Shown: positions 49,408 through 58,103, counted from the first letter of the stretch. The stretch: 64,000 nt of DNA from Akkermansiaceae bacterium (GCA_019634595.1 JAHCBC010000006.1:62001-126000), one strand, 5' to 3'. Notes: generated by a model from the letters alone, not told the origin. Translations and numbers: made by a program.

Positions 49408-50640
49408 GTGGGGAAGGAGCAACTTGAACAGCGGCAACCGGGCGGTGGGGGCTTTGCCGTGCTGTGGTTCGCGTTCTTTTTCCATGGGATGACGTCGGGA
49501 TTCTGGATCCCCTCGCTTACGAACATCTTCCGGGAACTGGGCATCTCCCAGTGGGTCGCGCTGGCATTCATGGTGCCACCGCTGTGCGCGCTGGTCTCAC
49601 CATTGATCGGCGGGGCTCTGGCGGACCAGCGGATGGCGGCGAACCGGTTGTTCGCATGGAGCGGGATGATCGGCGCGGTGTTCCTGTTCTCCGCGTTCCG
49701 GAGCCTGGACCTGGGGTGGAACCCGTGGTGGTTCATCTTCCTGCTGGGCGCGTACTCGCTCTGCTCCGGGCCGATGTGGAGCCTGCTGGCGGTGATCTCC
49801 CTGACCCACCTGAAACACGGGGAAAGGGACTACCCGTTGGTGAGGATGGCGGCGACCATCGGCTGGATGGCCGGTGGTGCGATCGGCAGTTACGTGCTGC
49901 ACGCGGACATGAGCGTGGACGCCGGCTATGCGGCGACCGTGGCGCGGGTGCTCACCGCGGCCATCGGCTGCCTGCTGCCGTTCACGCCGCCGTTGGGGAA
50001 GGGGGTGTCCTGGAAAAGCCTGCTGGGTTTTGATGCGTTCGGCCTGCTGAAGCAGCGGGACCATCTGGTGTTCTTCGTGGTCACCACGCTGTTCTCCATC
50101 CCGCTGGCGGCATTCTACATGTATGGGGCGGAAATGTTCCGCTGGCTGGGAGATGCCCGGCCGACCGCGACGATGACCATGGGGCAGGTGACGGAGCTGG
50201 TGGCCATGCTGTTCGTGGGCGTGCTGATGATCCGCTTCCGGATCAAGACCATCCTGCTGTGGGCGATGGGGCTTTCGGTGCTGAGATACGGGATGAGCGC
50301 GTGGGCCGGTCACACGGGCGTCTGGGCGTGGCACCTGGGAGGGGTGGCCCTCCACGGGGTCTGCTACACGCTTTATTTCATCACCGCGCAGGTGTTCCTG
50401 GACCGCAGGGTGGATGCGGGCATGAGGGGGCAGGCGCAGGGCCTGCTGGCTTTCGTTTCCGGAGGTCTCGGCCCCTGTGTGGGTGCATGGATCTGCGGTG
50501 GCCTGCGGAGCCTGCTGGTGGATGGCTCCGGGGACGGATGGATGGAGTTCTGGGGTGTTCTCACCGCGATGATCGCGGTGTGCTTCACCGGCTTCGCGGT
50601 CTTTTACCGCGGCGGGGCATCGAAACCGGCCGGTGGGTGA
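49408..50640 (+). CDS. MFS nucleoside transporter-like protein
   Basis: A 410-residue, 12-helix transporter from a GTG start at 49408. The first ~12 residues are polar, and helix 1 (FAVLWFAFFFHGMTSGFWIP) follows. The plan, with LSPLIGGALADQR-like loop 2-3 and a long central region, resembles the nucleoside:H+ symporter group (NupG/XapB). It is preceded by divergent lexA. There is no operon partner. Confidence 0.82.
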   Translation: MGKEQLEQRQPGGGGFAVLWFAFFFHGMTSGFWIPSLTNIFRELGISQWVALAFMVPPLCALVSPLIGGALADQRMAANRLFAWSGMIGAVFLFSAFRSLDLGWNPWWFIFLLGAYSLCSGPMWSLLAVISLTHLKHGERDYPLVRMAATIGWMAGGAIGSYVLHADMSVDAGYAATVARVLTAAIGCLLPFTPPLGKGVSWKSLLGFDAFGLLKQRDHLVFFVVTTLFSIPLAAFYMYGAEMFRWLGDARPTATMTMGQVTELVAMLFVGVLMIRFRIKTILLWAMGLSVLRYGMSAWAGHTGVWAWHLGGVALHGVCYTLYFITAQVFLDRRVDAGMRGQAQGLLAFVSGGLGPCVGAWICGGLRSLLVDGSGDGWMEFWGVLTAMIAVCFTGFAVFYRGGASKPAGG

Positions 50641-50722
50641 AAGAAAGTTGAGAGTTGAGGGTTGAGAGTTGGTCTGGAGCAGCCTGCGCTGCCCAACCCT
50701 GCACTCCCAACTTTCCTTTTCA
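50641..50722 (+). repeat. Dispersed intergenic repeat, copy 1
   Basis: AAAGTTGAGAGTTGAGGGTTG, then GGAGCAGC-TGCGC and CAACTTTCC, forms an imperfect inverted repeat directly after the transporter stop. A related copy in reverse orientation lies at 59830-59900. Confidence 0.6.
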
Positions 50723-50738
50723 GGATGAAAGGCGACGC

Positions 50739-51596
50739 TCAACCCGCCAGTTCGCAGGCCAGGCGGATGGCGGCGATCATTGACGACGGATCCGCGATGT
50801 TCTTCCCGGCGATGCCATAGGCGGTGCCGTGGTCCGGGCTGGTCCGCGGTTTCGGCAGGCCGAGCGTGACGTTCACGGCGGTGTCGAAATCGAGGAGCTT
50901 CAGCGGGATGAGTCCCTGGTCATGGTACATGGCGATGACCGCGTCATGGGCACCCATGGCCGCCTCGCGGAAGATGGCGTCCGGGACGGCGGGGCCGGTG
51001 TATTGTGCGTTGCCGTCCCCGCGGAGGACATCGAGCGCGGGGGAAATGATCGTCCTTTCCTCGTTACCGAAGGCACCGTTCTCACCGGCATGGGGATTGA
51101 GTCCGGCCACGGCGATGCGTGGCAGGTTGATGCCGCGGCGGGAAAGGAAGGCGGCGGTCAGGCGGGAAATGCGGATGATCTTTTCCGCGGTGAGGAGCGT
51201 GGGGATGGACTTGAGCGGTTCATGGATGGTGGCCAGGCCCACGGTCAGGCGCTCCCCGGTCAGGAGCATGCCGAAGTCCTCCACGCCGAAGGCATCCGCG
51301 AAAAATTCCGTCTGGCCGGGAAAGGTGAAACCCACGGATTGGAGCGCTTCCTTGGAGACCGGGGCGGTCACCACCGCGTCTCCGGTGCCGGCCTTGAGGC
51401 GGGCGGCGGCTTCCTCCAGCCCGGCCATGGCGGCCTCCGCGGAGCGGCGGTCCGGCTTTCCGGGGGTGCCCGCCCCGGTGTCGCCCAGGACCTCATAGTC
51501 GAACCCGGCCGGGAGCTTTCCGGAGGAGAGCGCCTTGCCGATCACTTCCGGGCCGATGCCGGCCGGATCTCCGGCGGTGATGAGGATGCGTGGCAT
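50739..51596 (-). CDS. pdxA: 4-hydroxythreonine-4-phosphate dehydrogenase
   Basis: A 285-residue enzyme of pyridoxal phosphate synthesis. The start at 51596 gives MPRILITAGDPAGIGPEVIGKAL, the classic PdxA N-terminus. Further signatures are VVTAPVSKEAL, FPGQTEFFADAF, AGLNPHAGE with metal-binding His, AMYHDQGLIPLK and VTLGLPKPRTSPDHGTAYGIA. It oxidises 4-phosphohydroxy-L-threonine with NAD. The length is slightly below the ~330 of E. coli PdxA but all motifs are present. Confidence 0.93.
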   Translation of the reverse strand: MPRILITAGDPAGIGPEVIGKALSSGKLPAGFDYEVLGDTGAGTPGKPDRRSAEAAMAGLEEAAARLKAGTGDAVVTAPVSKEALQSVGFTFPGQTEFFADAFGVEDFGMLLTGERLTVGLATIHEPLKSIPTLLTAEKIIRISRLTAAFLSRRGINLPRIAVAGLNPHAGENGAFGNEERTIISPALDVLRGDGNAQYTGPAVPDAIFREAAMGAHDAVIAMYHDQGLIPLKLLDFDTAVNVTLGLPKPRTSPDHGTAYGIAGKNIADPSSMIAAIRLACELAG

Positions 51597-51700
51597 GCGG
51601 GGAGTTTCAAGCGGACCGCGGCGGATGCCAAGAGATGAAATCGAAATCGCCACCGGTCCGGGCTTGCGGGGCCGGAGGGGGGAGGGCTAGCCTGCGACCC

Positions 51701-52207
51701 ATGCTGAATCAGTTGATACGCGCTTTCGCGGTCGCGGCGGGATGTTTCGTCCTGACGCAGTGCGCCGGATCCGGGAAGATGGGCACGGGCAACATGGGCG
51801 GCCCCACGGTGGAGGAGCGCAACGCCAGGATCGCGAACGAAGCCACCGGCGACTTCTACTATGGCCGCCGTTATTTCGTCGAGAAGACCCGCTTCTGGGG
51901 CTACCTGAGGAAGCCCCGGCAACCGTGGAGCAAGGCGAAGCTGGTCATCTTCCGCGAGGACCGGATGAAAAATCCCGACCGCCTGCCGGAGGCCGGTCCC
52001 GCGGGACAGCGGTACGCCTTTGACAACAACTACGAATACCGCATCCGTGGCCACTTCACCGGCAACGAGGCGTATGACCCGAACAGCAACCAGTTCCTCC
52101 AGGAGTTCATGCTGACCGGTTACGAAGTGGTTGACCGGAACCCCGGCTGGCTGTTCCGGCCGGATGACCGGTATGAAAAGACGCGGATCACGGTCTATCC
52201 CCGCTGA
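51701..52207 (+). CDS. Putative lipoprotein
   Basis: A 168-residue protein, start ATG 51701. A lipoprotein signal with hydrophobic AFAVAAGCFVL and lipobox LTQC (Cys at 21) is followed by a Gly-rich linker. A ~130-residue domain is rich in Tyr, Arg and aromatic residues (GDFYYGRRYFVEKTRFWGYL). The family is unrecognised but resembles conserved verrucomicrobial lipoproteins with a Tyr/Arg-rich fold. No neighbour clarifies its role. Confidence 0.75.
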   Translation: MLNQLIRAFAVAAGCFVLTQCAGSGKMGTGNMGGPTVEERNARIANEATGDFYYGRRYFVEKTRFWGYLRKPRQPWSKAKLVIFREDRMKNPDRLPEAGPAGQRYAFDNNYEYRIRGHFTGNEAYDPNSNQFLQEFMLTGYEVVDRNPGWLFRPDDRYEKTRITVYPR

Positions 52208-52237
52208 TCCATTATCCGGCCTTCCCGCAGGTTCCAC

Positions 52238-53281
52238 ATGAAAGACAAAGGCATATCCAGGGACGTCGGTGCCGGTGGCAAGCGCACGCGGGGTGAAGAT
52301 CCCGGCCTGGGTGGATTCCACCGGGCGGGCGGCGTTCCGCTTCCGGAACCCGGTGATCCCGCGGAACGATCCGCAACGGGCGGGCGCCGCCGTCGCCGGG
52401 CGTCCAGCGAGGATCGGTACTCCCACGAGAAAGATCACAAGCGGGCGAGGTCCGCGATGATGATCTGGACCATGCTGCTGGGTGCCGGTGGCATCGTGGT
52501 GATCGCCATTTCCGTGGGCATCTGGCTCAAGTCGGAAAGCGACCGGAGGAACGATACGACGGACACCGGAAGGACGACCACCGAATACATCCGCATCGAG
52601 GAGCCCGCCGAAAAGAAGAAGATGGGTGAGGCGGAAGCCGTGGCACTGGCGACCAAGGCACTGGCGGCCAGGGCCGAAGAGGACATCCTTGCCGTGATCG
52701 ATCCGGGACCGGTGCCTGCGTCGGAAGTGGGGGGATTTTTGCAGGGCCTCCAGGAACGGGAAGGGACGATCACCGGGTATGATCTGATGGCGCGTCTGGA
52801 CAGCCCGCGGGAGGACTTGGTGGGGGTGGTGGTTTCCTTCGAAAAAGACGGGGAAAAGGGGAACCGCATCGCGTTGTTCGCGCCGGATGGCAGCGGGCAA
52901 TGGAAGATGGATTTCCCCGCATTCTCCAGAATGGCGACGCCTTCATGGGATGACCTGCTCACCGGGCCGGCGGAGAGTGCCGTCGTCCGGGTGTATGTGG
53001 AGAGGGACCAGTATTTCAATGGTCCGTTCAGCGAAAGCGATGGTTGGGTCTGCTATGGAGTGGCCTCGCCGGATGTGGACCGGCTGCTTTTCGGTTACTG
53101 CAAGAAAGACAGCCCGCAGGATCTGGCGATCCGGTCGCTGCTCGACATCAGGAAGATGGCGCGGGTGACGGTCGCGCTTGAAAAAGCGGAAGGCGCGGAC
53201 AGCCGGCAGTTCGTCATCAAGCGGGTGCTTGCCCATGACTGGCTGGTGGGCGATGAGCCGGCCGATGAGGCCGGACGTTGA
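52238..53281 (+). CDS. Single-pass membrane protein of unknown function
   Basis: A 347-residue protein. The first ~70 residues are basic and low-complexity, then one membrane helix (MIWTMLLGAGGIVVIAISVGIWL, ~75-97). A ~230-residue extracytoplasmic domain (acidic linker, then AEAVALATKALAARAEEDIL and VRVYVERDQYFNGPFSESDGW) ends the protein. The family is not recognised. The basic N-terminus has another reading frame over part of it (52269-52460) that also looks protein-like, so the true start or a sequencing frameshift is uncertain. Confidence 0.65.
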   Translation: MKDKGISRDVGAGGKRTRGEDPGLGGFHRAGGVPLPEPGDPAERSATGGRRRRRASSEDRYSHEKDHKRARSAMMIWTMLLGAGGIVVIAISVGIWLKSESDRRNDTTDTGRTTTEYIRIEEPAEKKKMGEAEAVALATKALAARAEEDILAVIDPGPVPASEVGGFLQGLQEREGTITGYDLMARLDSPREDLVGVVVSFEKDGEKGNRIALFAPDGSGQWKMDFPAFSRMATPSWDDLLTGPAESAVVRVYVERDQYFNGPFSESDGWVCYGVASPDVDRLLFGYCKKDSPQDLAIRSLLDIRKMARVTVALEKAEGADSRQFVIKRVLAHDWLVGDEPADEAGR

Positions 53282-53520
53282 GGTAAGGGTCGCGACTGCC
53301 GGGTCCGCCCGTAGCGAATTTAGTGAGAAATTCGGCGGGGGCGGTCCACCATCAGCAATCCAACTCCGGTTCGCGTGGACCTCTCCTCAACCCGCTGCCA
53401 TGGAATCTCCAGATTGATTCGCGAACGTGAAACCGGACAAAATTGATTTCTCCACTGTGGCGCCACGCGAGAAAAACGGTAAAAGCTCCTGGTATCCCGA
53501 GTAGGAAATTTCCCCCGACA
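53282..53520. other. Intergenic region with short dyad
   Basis: About 240 bp holding a small dyad GAATTT-AGTGAG-AAATTC near 53317-53334 in GC-rich context. It probably contains the promoter of the SLOG-SLATT-like gene; no consensus could be placed. Confidence 0.35.
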
Positions 53521-55092
53521 ATGATCCCTCCCGTCTTCCTCATTGCCTTTTCCGGTCATCGTCCGAGCGACTCTCCCGGCAGGAGGGAGGAGGATCTCGC
53601 CGCGACCACGGAGCGTCTCCTGGAGTGCTTCACCGCCCTGCGCGGGCGTGCCGCTCTCGTGAACGGGGAAATCCACCTCGTCGCCAGCCTCGCGGCGGGT
53701 GGGGACATCATCGCGTGCGAGGCGGCGCTTTCCCTTGGCATGCCGCTCCACATCGTCCTGCCGATGACGGCTCCCGCGTTCATGGGGACCTTCGGCGGGT
53801 TGGAACATTGGATCCCACGGGCGGAGGTGATCCTGGAAACCATCGCCGCGGACGCCCGCCATACGCTCCGCATCGGCTCGGTGTCCGCCACCTCCCCGGA
53901 ATGCTATGCAGAGGCGAACACCCGAATCCTGGAATCCGCGGATCTCCTCGTCACGCTGTCCACGCTGGCTCCGTCGAAGTCCATCGCCGGCACCACCCAT
54001 CTGCTCGAACTCGCCAAGGCGCTGGGGATTCCCGCGCTCAATCTCAACCCGGCGGAACCGGCCGCCACCCTGCCGGTTATTCCGGCGGCTTTCGCCGATC
54101 CCGGCTGCGGAACCCTCAAGCCGTTCCGGCAGCTTTCCTCCCACATCGAGTGCGGTGCTGGTCCCCTTACCTTCGCGGCGTTGGCCCGCTGCCTGAGCAA
54201 CGCGGCCCACCGGTCTTCCCGCTGGTTCCGCATGGCCACCGCCCTGGCGATCAGCGCGCACGCGCTCGCCACCATCCTCGCGGCTGCGGCGGCTTCGTAT
54301 TACTACGTGCTGAAAACCGGGAAAGCCGGTGCGCTTTCGGACCATGTACTGGTCCTCCTCGCCGTGGTCGCCTTCATCGAGGTCATCCTCGTGTTCGGCG
54401 GCTGGTGGCTGGAGCATCGCGTCCACCGTGGCGGGGGGCAGAGGATTTGGCTGAATTGCCGTTTTGCCCGCGAATTGATGAGGGGGATGGAAACTTCCCA
54501 AGTGTTTTTCGATCCCCTGCGGCCGGAGATCCAGTACCACCAGCCGGGGTGGAAGAGGTTCGCCATCACCGCGTCGCTCGCCTTTCTCCGTGAGCAGGGG
54601 AATGCCGATCTTACGCAGAAGGAGATCCTGGATCGTTACCGGAAAAAATACCTCGATGACCGGTTGCTGGAGCAGGCGGAATGGTTCGCCGCCCGGGCCG
54701 CTGAAGCATCCAGACCCTCGGCCTGGTTCCATTTTCTGACCCACCGCGCCGCGCTCGCCGCCCTGCTGGTCGTGGGGGCTGCCTGTGTGGTGAAAGTAAC
54801 CGCCGCGCTGACGCACTCCTTCCTTTTCCAATCGCCCACGTTCCTTCTCTTCCTGCCCATCCTGCTTCCGCTGCTCGCCAGCCTGGGGGCCTCGTTCGGG
54901 GCGGCCTTCGACTACCAGCGGCGGGCGGTCCGCTACCGGGAACTCGCGGAGATGCTCCGCCGGGCGGCGAAAACGCTCTCCGTGGTCTCCACGCTGCCGG
55001 ACATCTCCGCGGTCATCCGGCAGACGGAGGAAGCCCTTTCCGACGAACTCATCGAGTGGCACGCCGCCCAGCGCAAGGGTCTGGGGCATTGA
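53521..55092 (+). CDS. SLOG-SLATT-like membrane protein, predicted nucleotide-sensing effector
   Basis: A 523-residue protein. The ATG at 53521 directly precedes the SLOG-type Rossmann domain: IAFSGHRPSDSPG, VASLAAGGDIIACEAALSLG (nucleotide-binding loop) and ADLLVTLSTLAPSKSIAGTTH up to ~residue 210. Four hydrophobic helices follow in two pairs (~240-270, ~280-305, ~405-430, ~440-465), with a helical cytoplasmic segment between, and a C-terminal amphipathic tail RYRELAEMLRRAAKTL. SLOG domains bind nucleotides or derivatives. SLATT is a 2-TM pore-like effector predicted to act in nucleotide-driven immune systems. Here both are fused in one gene, with no cyclic-nucleotide synthase adjacent. The fold assignment is from motif recognition. 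Confidence 0.65.
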   Translation: MIPPVFLIAFSGHRPSDSPGRREEDLAATTERLLECFTALRGRAALVNGEIHLVASLAAGGDIIACEAALSLGMPLHIVLPMTAPAFMGTFGGLEHWIPRAEVILETIAADARHTLRIGSVSATSPECYAEANTRILESADLLVTLSTLAPSKSIAGTTHLLELAKALGIPALNLNPAEPAATLPVIPAAFADPGCGTLKPFRQLSSHIECGAGPLTFAALARCLSNAAHRSSRWFRMATALAISAHALATILAAAAASYYYVLKTGKAGALSDHVLVLLAVVAFIEVILVFGGWWLEHRVHRGGGQRIWLNCRFARELMRGMETSQVFFDPLRPEIQYHQPGWKRFAITASLAFLREQGNADLTQKEILDRYRKKYLDDRLLEQAEWFAARAAEASRPSAWFHFLTHRAALAALLVVGAACVVKVTAALTHSFLFQSPTFLLFLPILLPLLASLGASFGAAFDYQRRAVRYRELAEMLRRAAKTLSVVSTLPDISAVIRQTEEALSDELIEWHAAQRKGLGH

Positions 55093-55093
55093 C

Positions 55094-55117
55094 CGTGGCG
55101 GCGATCACCGGTCCCCG
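55094..55117 (+). repeat. Single half-copy of the 24-bp palindromic repeat
   Basis: CGTGGCGGCGATCACCGGTC plus CCCG, one mismatch from the inverted-repeat arms at 56721 and 56845. It lies directly after the SLOG-SLATT-like stop, without a partner arm. Confidence 0.6.
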
Positions 55118-55134
55118 TCGTTGCGGGTGTCCGG

Positions 55135-55172
55135 AAAAAGAAAAGGCATCCGCCACCTGGGGTGGGGATGCC
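55135..55172 (-). terminator. Rho-independent terminator of the TPR gene
   Basis: On the minus strand, GGCATCCCCACC/GGTGGCGGATGCC forms a long stem followed by TTTTCTTTTT. Confidence 0.85.
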
Positions 55173-55198
55173 TTCCATGAATGGGAGCGGGTGCGGGA

Positions 55199-56581
55199 TC
55201 AGTAGGACGACTCCACCCGGTGGGCGACGTCGCGGTAGCCGTAGTCCACCTCGTAGATCTGCTTGAAGGAATCGAGGGCGTTCTCCTTGTCTCCCATCTC
55301 GTCGTGGATGATGCCCTTCTCGTAGAGGACTTCCTTCTTCGTGTTGTCCATCGCCACCATGTCGGCGAGGGCGTCGGCGAGCTGCTTGGCGGCCATGTCG
55401 AACATGCCCTTCGCCTTGAAGGTGCGGCCGAGCAGGAGGAGGACCTTCGACTGGATGTGCGGGTTCCGCTTTGCCTGCTGGAGCTGCGGGATGGCGCCGC
55501 TGTAGTCGCCGGCGTGGAAGAGCGCCTGGCCGAGTTCGAAGCGCAGGGTCGGGTCGGTCGGGTTCTGCTCGACGCGGCGCTTCGCTTCATCGACCTGTTC
55601 GGTGATGCGCTCGGCCTTGCGGGCTTCGAGGGTGGCCTGGAGTTCCGGGTTGGAAGGATCCGCCGCCGCGGCTTCCTCCAGGGCCTTGAGGTCGGCTTCG
55701 GCGGCCTTGTCCTTCATGGTGGTCGCCTTGGTGGCCAGGGCGACGTCCCCGTTGCTGAGGGTGTGGGCCCAGCCGTAGAAGGTGTGGGCGTTGTGCCAGT
55801 CCTCGAGCTGCTCATAGACGAAGGCCAGATCCTTCACGGTGGCGAGGTTGTTGGAGTCCGTGTTGTAACGCTCGACGATGCGGTCGCGGCGTTCCTCGAG
55901 CTGCTCCTTGGTGAGGCCGGTTCGGGAGGCTTTTTCCAGTTCCTCGGTCTGGCCGGCGTTCTTCATGAGGGAGCGCATGTCCGCGTTCTCATCCCACTTC
56001 TGCTTCTGCATGGAAGCCTTCGCGGAGGCGTCCTTCGCGCCCTTGATGGCGGCGGAGTCGGTCGGATGGTGCTTCACGATGTCCGCATAGACTTCGGACG
56101 CTTGGAGCGGCTGGTCGCGGGAAAGGTAGTGGTCGGCCAGCTTGTGGAGGAGTTTCGCGTTCTCCGGGTGGCCCTTGCGGATGGTTTCGAGGGCGAACGC
56201 CGCGGTTTCGTACATCTCCAGCTTCAGGCAGGTGTCGAAGAGCAGGTCGTTGGAGGCTTCATTGTAGGGGTCTTCCTCGAGTTCCTTCTCGATGACAGGC
56301 AGGGCGGCGAGGGGATCTTTCTTTGCCTGGCCGGCGGCTTTGGAACCGCCGCCAGTCTGCAGGCCGAAAAGCCCCGCGGCTTTCTTTTTGACGCCGCCGG
56401 TGTGCTGGACCTCGATCTTGCGCAGGAGTTTCCGTCCTTCGATGAAACCGGGGGCATCCTTGAGGATGGCTTGGAGGAGGCTGATCCCGTAGGTCAGGTT
56501 GGAGGTCTGGACGGCGGTAAGGGCTCTGAGCCACAGGGGTTTGAGAGTGGCTGAAAGGTCCTTTTCGGTGATCTCAGGCAT
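55199..56581 (-). CDS. TPR-repeat protein
   Basis: A 460-residue cytoplasmic protein. The start at 56581 (MPEITEKDLSATLKPLWLRAL) was chosen because the preceding in-frame codons overlap palindromic intergenic sequence. Tetratricopeptide helices recur through the length, for example ALAALPVIEKELEEDPYNEASN-like and LRFELGQALFHAGDYSGAI, ALDSFKQIYEVDYGYRD. Near residues 70-90 is a Gly/Lys-rich linker (KKKAAGLFGLQTGGGSKAA). It serves as a protein-interaction scaffold. The family is conserved in Verrucomicrobia but the partner is unknown. It ends in a strong terminator. Confidence 0.85.
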   Translation of the reverse strand: MPEITEKDLSATLKPLWLRALTAVQTSNLTYGISLLQAILKDAPGFIEGRKLLRKIEVQHTGGVKKKAAGLFGLQTGGGSKAAGQAKKDPLAALPVIEKELEEDPYNEASNDLLFDTCLKLEMYETAAFALETIRKGHPENAKLLHKLADHYLSRDQPLQASEVYADIVKHHPTDSAAIKGAKDASAKASMQKQKWDENADMRSLMKNAGQTEELEKASRTGLTKEQLEERRDRIVERYNTDSNNLATVKDLAFVYEQLEDWHNAHTFYGWAHTLSNGDVALATKATTMKDKAAEADLKALEEAAAADPSNPELQATLEARKAERITEQVDEAKRRVEQNPTDPTLRFELGQALFHAGDYSGAIPQLQQAKRNPHIQSKVLLLLGRTFKAKGMFDMAAKQLADALADMVAMDNTKKEVLYEKGIIHDEMGDKENALDSFKQIYEVDYGYRDVAHRVESSY

Positions 56582-56720
56582 GGTAGGAAACGGCTTCGGT
56601 TTTTTTGGAGTAAGCCACAACAGCGTGGCGGAACGACTGGAAAATGGCCCCAACCGGCAGGCTTGGCAAGCGTCCGGTTCATTCCTTGCGAGGAGCCGTC
56701 CGTTTGGGCCGTATCCGCAC

Positions 56721-56868
56721 CGTGGCGGCGATCACCGGTCGCCGTTTCTGAAAACAGGCGGGGAAGGCCCGCCGCGCTGGAGTTGCAAGCCGGCTTGGTC
56801 TGCCGGGGAGGTTTGGTGGAAGGGAATCCATGTCCTCACAGCCCCGGCGACCGGTGATCGCCGCCACG
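56721..56868. repeat. MITE-like element with 24-bp perfect inverted repeats
   Basis: CGTGGCGGCGATCACCGGTC+GCCG (56721-56744) and its exact reverse complement (56845-56868) enclose 100 bp with no gene. A near-identical single arm lies at 55094-55117. Size and structure suggest a non-autonomous mobile palindrome. Confidence 0.7.
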
Positions 56869-56978
56869 CCTGTTGCCTCCTACTTTGGGATTGTGCCATT
56901 CCCGTGCATCCGGTAGAATCCCGCCCATCGGCACGGGCAATCCGGTTTTCCCGCCGTGCCATCCCCAATCCATCCCAT

Positions 56979-57275
56979 ATGCCCCAGCGTCCCCAGTCAC
57001 GTCGTCCATCCCGCGGTCGCGGCCGTAGTTACGGTCCTCCGAAAAGATCCACCAAGGATGAGGAGGAAAAGGCGGTGGAAGTCGAGGGGGAGATTTCTTC
57101 CGTTCTCGCCGGCACCATGTTCCGGGTGAAGCTGGAGAGCGGCCATGAGGTTCTGGCGCACATCTCCGGTAAGATGCGCAAGCGTTTCATCCGCCTCGTC
57201 GTCGGTGACAGGGTGAAGATGGAGATGTCTCCCTACGACCTGACGAAGGCGCGCATCGTCTTCCGCCTGAGCTGA
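56979..57275 (+). CDS. infA: Translation initiation factor IF-1 with N-terminal extension
   Basis: A 98-residue protein. The C-terminal ~70 residues are IF-1: VEVEGEISSVLAGTMFRVKL, GHEVLAHISGKMRKRFIRLV and GDRVKMEMSPYDLTKARI. IF-1 binds the 30S A site during initiation. Typical IF-1 is ~72 residues; here a basic, Arg/Ser/Gly-rich tail of ~28 residues precedes it. No internal ATG lies near the usual start, so the extension seems real. A rho-independent terminator follows. Confidence 0.93.
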   Translation: MPQRPQSRRPSRGRGRSYGPPKRSTKDEEEKAVEVEGEISSVLAGTMFRVKLESGHEVLAHISGKMRKRFIRLVVGDRVKMEMSPYDLTKARIVFRLS

Positions 57276-57288
57276 GGTTGGAACAGCC

Positions 57289-57317
57289 GCCGCTTCCCCG
57301 CAGGAAGCGGCTTTTTT
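57289..57317 (+). terminator. Rho-independent terminator of infA
   Basis: GCCGCTTCC-CCGCA-GGAAGCGGC followed by TTTTTT, between the convergent infA and scpA genes. Only the plus strand has the T-run. Confidence 0.92.
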
Positions 57318-57323
57318 GTGCCG

Positions 57324-58103
57324 TCATTCCACGTCGGCCCCGGTCTCTGCCGCTTCCAGGGCATTGGTGGACTGGACGGTCCTGCGCTCGACGACGATCT
57401 CTCCCAGCAGCTCGCTCTGCCGGACCATGAACTGGTTCAGCTTCATGAGTTCCAGGACGGCGAGGAACATGACGATGACCTCCGCCTTGGTGGTGGCGGA
57501 TGCGAAGAGGGTGTCGAAACGCTGCGCCTGCCCCGGCTGGAAGCGGTCCAGCAGGAACTCGATCTTGTCCGCGACGGTGTAGCGGTCGTCGATGATGTCG
57601 CCGAAGTCGTGGGACTCCTCGAAGCGCTTCAGTACGTTCTGGAAGGCGCGGATGAGATCGAAGATGGATACCTCCGCGAGCGGGGCGGTGTCCTCCACCG
57701 GCAGTTCCGGGGCGTCCGGCTGGTGGGCGAAGCGGCCTTCCTGCTCGATCTCACGGAGGCTGAGGAACCCGGCGGCGTCCTTGAATTTCTTGTATTCGAT
57801 GAGCTGGCGGATGAGTTCCCAGCGGGGATCATCCTCCTCCGCGTCCTCTTCCGGGGGCTGGTCCACCCTGGGCAGCAGCGTCCGGCTTTTCAGATACATC
57901 AGGTTGGCGGCCATGACGATGAACTCGGAGGCCAGGTCGATGTTCAGCAGTTTGAACGTGTTGATGTAGTCCAGATACTGGCGGGTGATCCGTTCGATGG
58001 AGATCGAGTGGATGTCGACTTCATCCTTTTTGATCAGATAAAGCAGGAGATCCAGCGGACCTTCGAAGATTTCCAGGCGGACTTTGTAGTCGTTGGCTTC
58101 CAC
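57324..58103 (-). CDS. scpA: Segregation and condensation protein A
   Basis: A 259-residue kleisin subunit of the bacterial SMC-ScpAB condensin. The N-terminal signature YKVRLEIFEGPLDLLLYLI is followed by KDEVDIHSISIERITRQYLDYI and FIVMAANLMYLKSRTLLP. The acidic linker QPPEEDAEEDDP and C-terminal winged-helix segment (FLAVLELMKLNQFMVRQSEL) complete the kleisin plan. ScpA bridges SMC heads in chromosome segregation. scpB is not adjacent. Confidence 0.95.
   Translation of the reverse strand: MEANDYKVRLEIFEGPLDLLLYLIKKDEVDIHSISIERITRQYLDYINTFKLLNIDLASEFIVMAANLMYLKSRTLLPRVDQPPEEDAEEDDPRWELIRQLIEYKKFKDAAGFLSLREIEQEGRFAHQPDAPELPVEDTAPLAEVSIFDLIRAFQNVLKRFEESHDFGDIIDDRYTVADKIEFLLDRFQPGQAQRFDTLFASATTKAEVIVMFLAVLELMKLNQFMVRQSELLGEIVVERRTVQSTNALEAAETGADVE

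Noticed and set aside
53320..55089. 589-codon minus-strand open frame
   Set aside because: Longer than the plus-strand gene but Arg/Gly-rich without motifs; the plus frame shows SLOG motifs and four membrane helices.
55181..56554. 457-codon plus-strand open frame
   Set aside because: Antisense to the TPR gene, Gly/Leu/Val-rich shadow; TPR gene has its own terminator.
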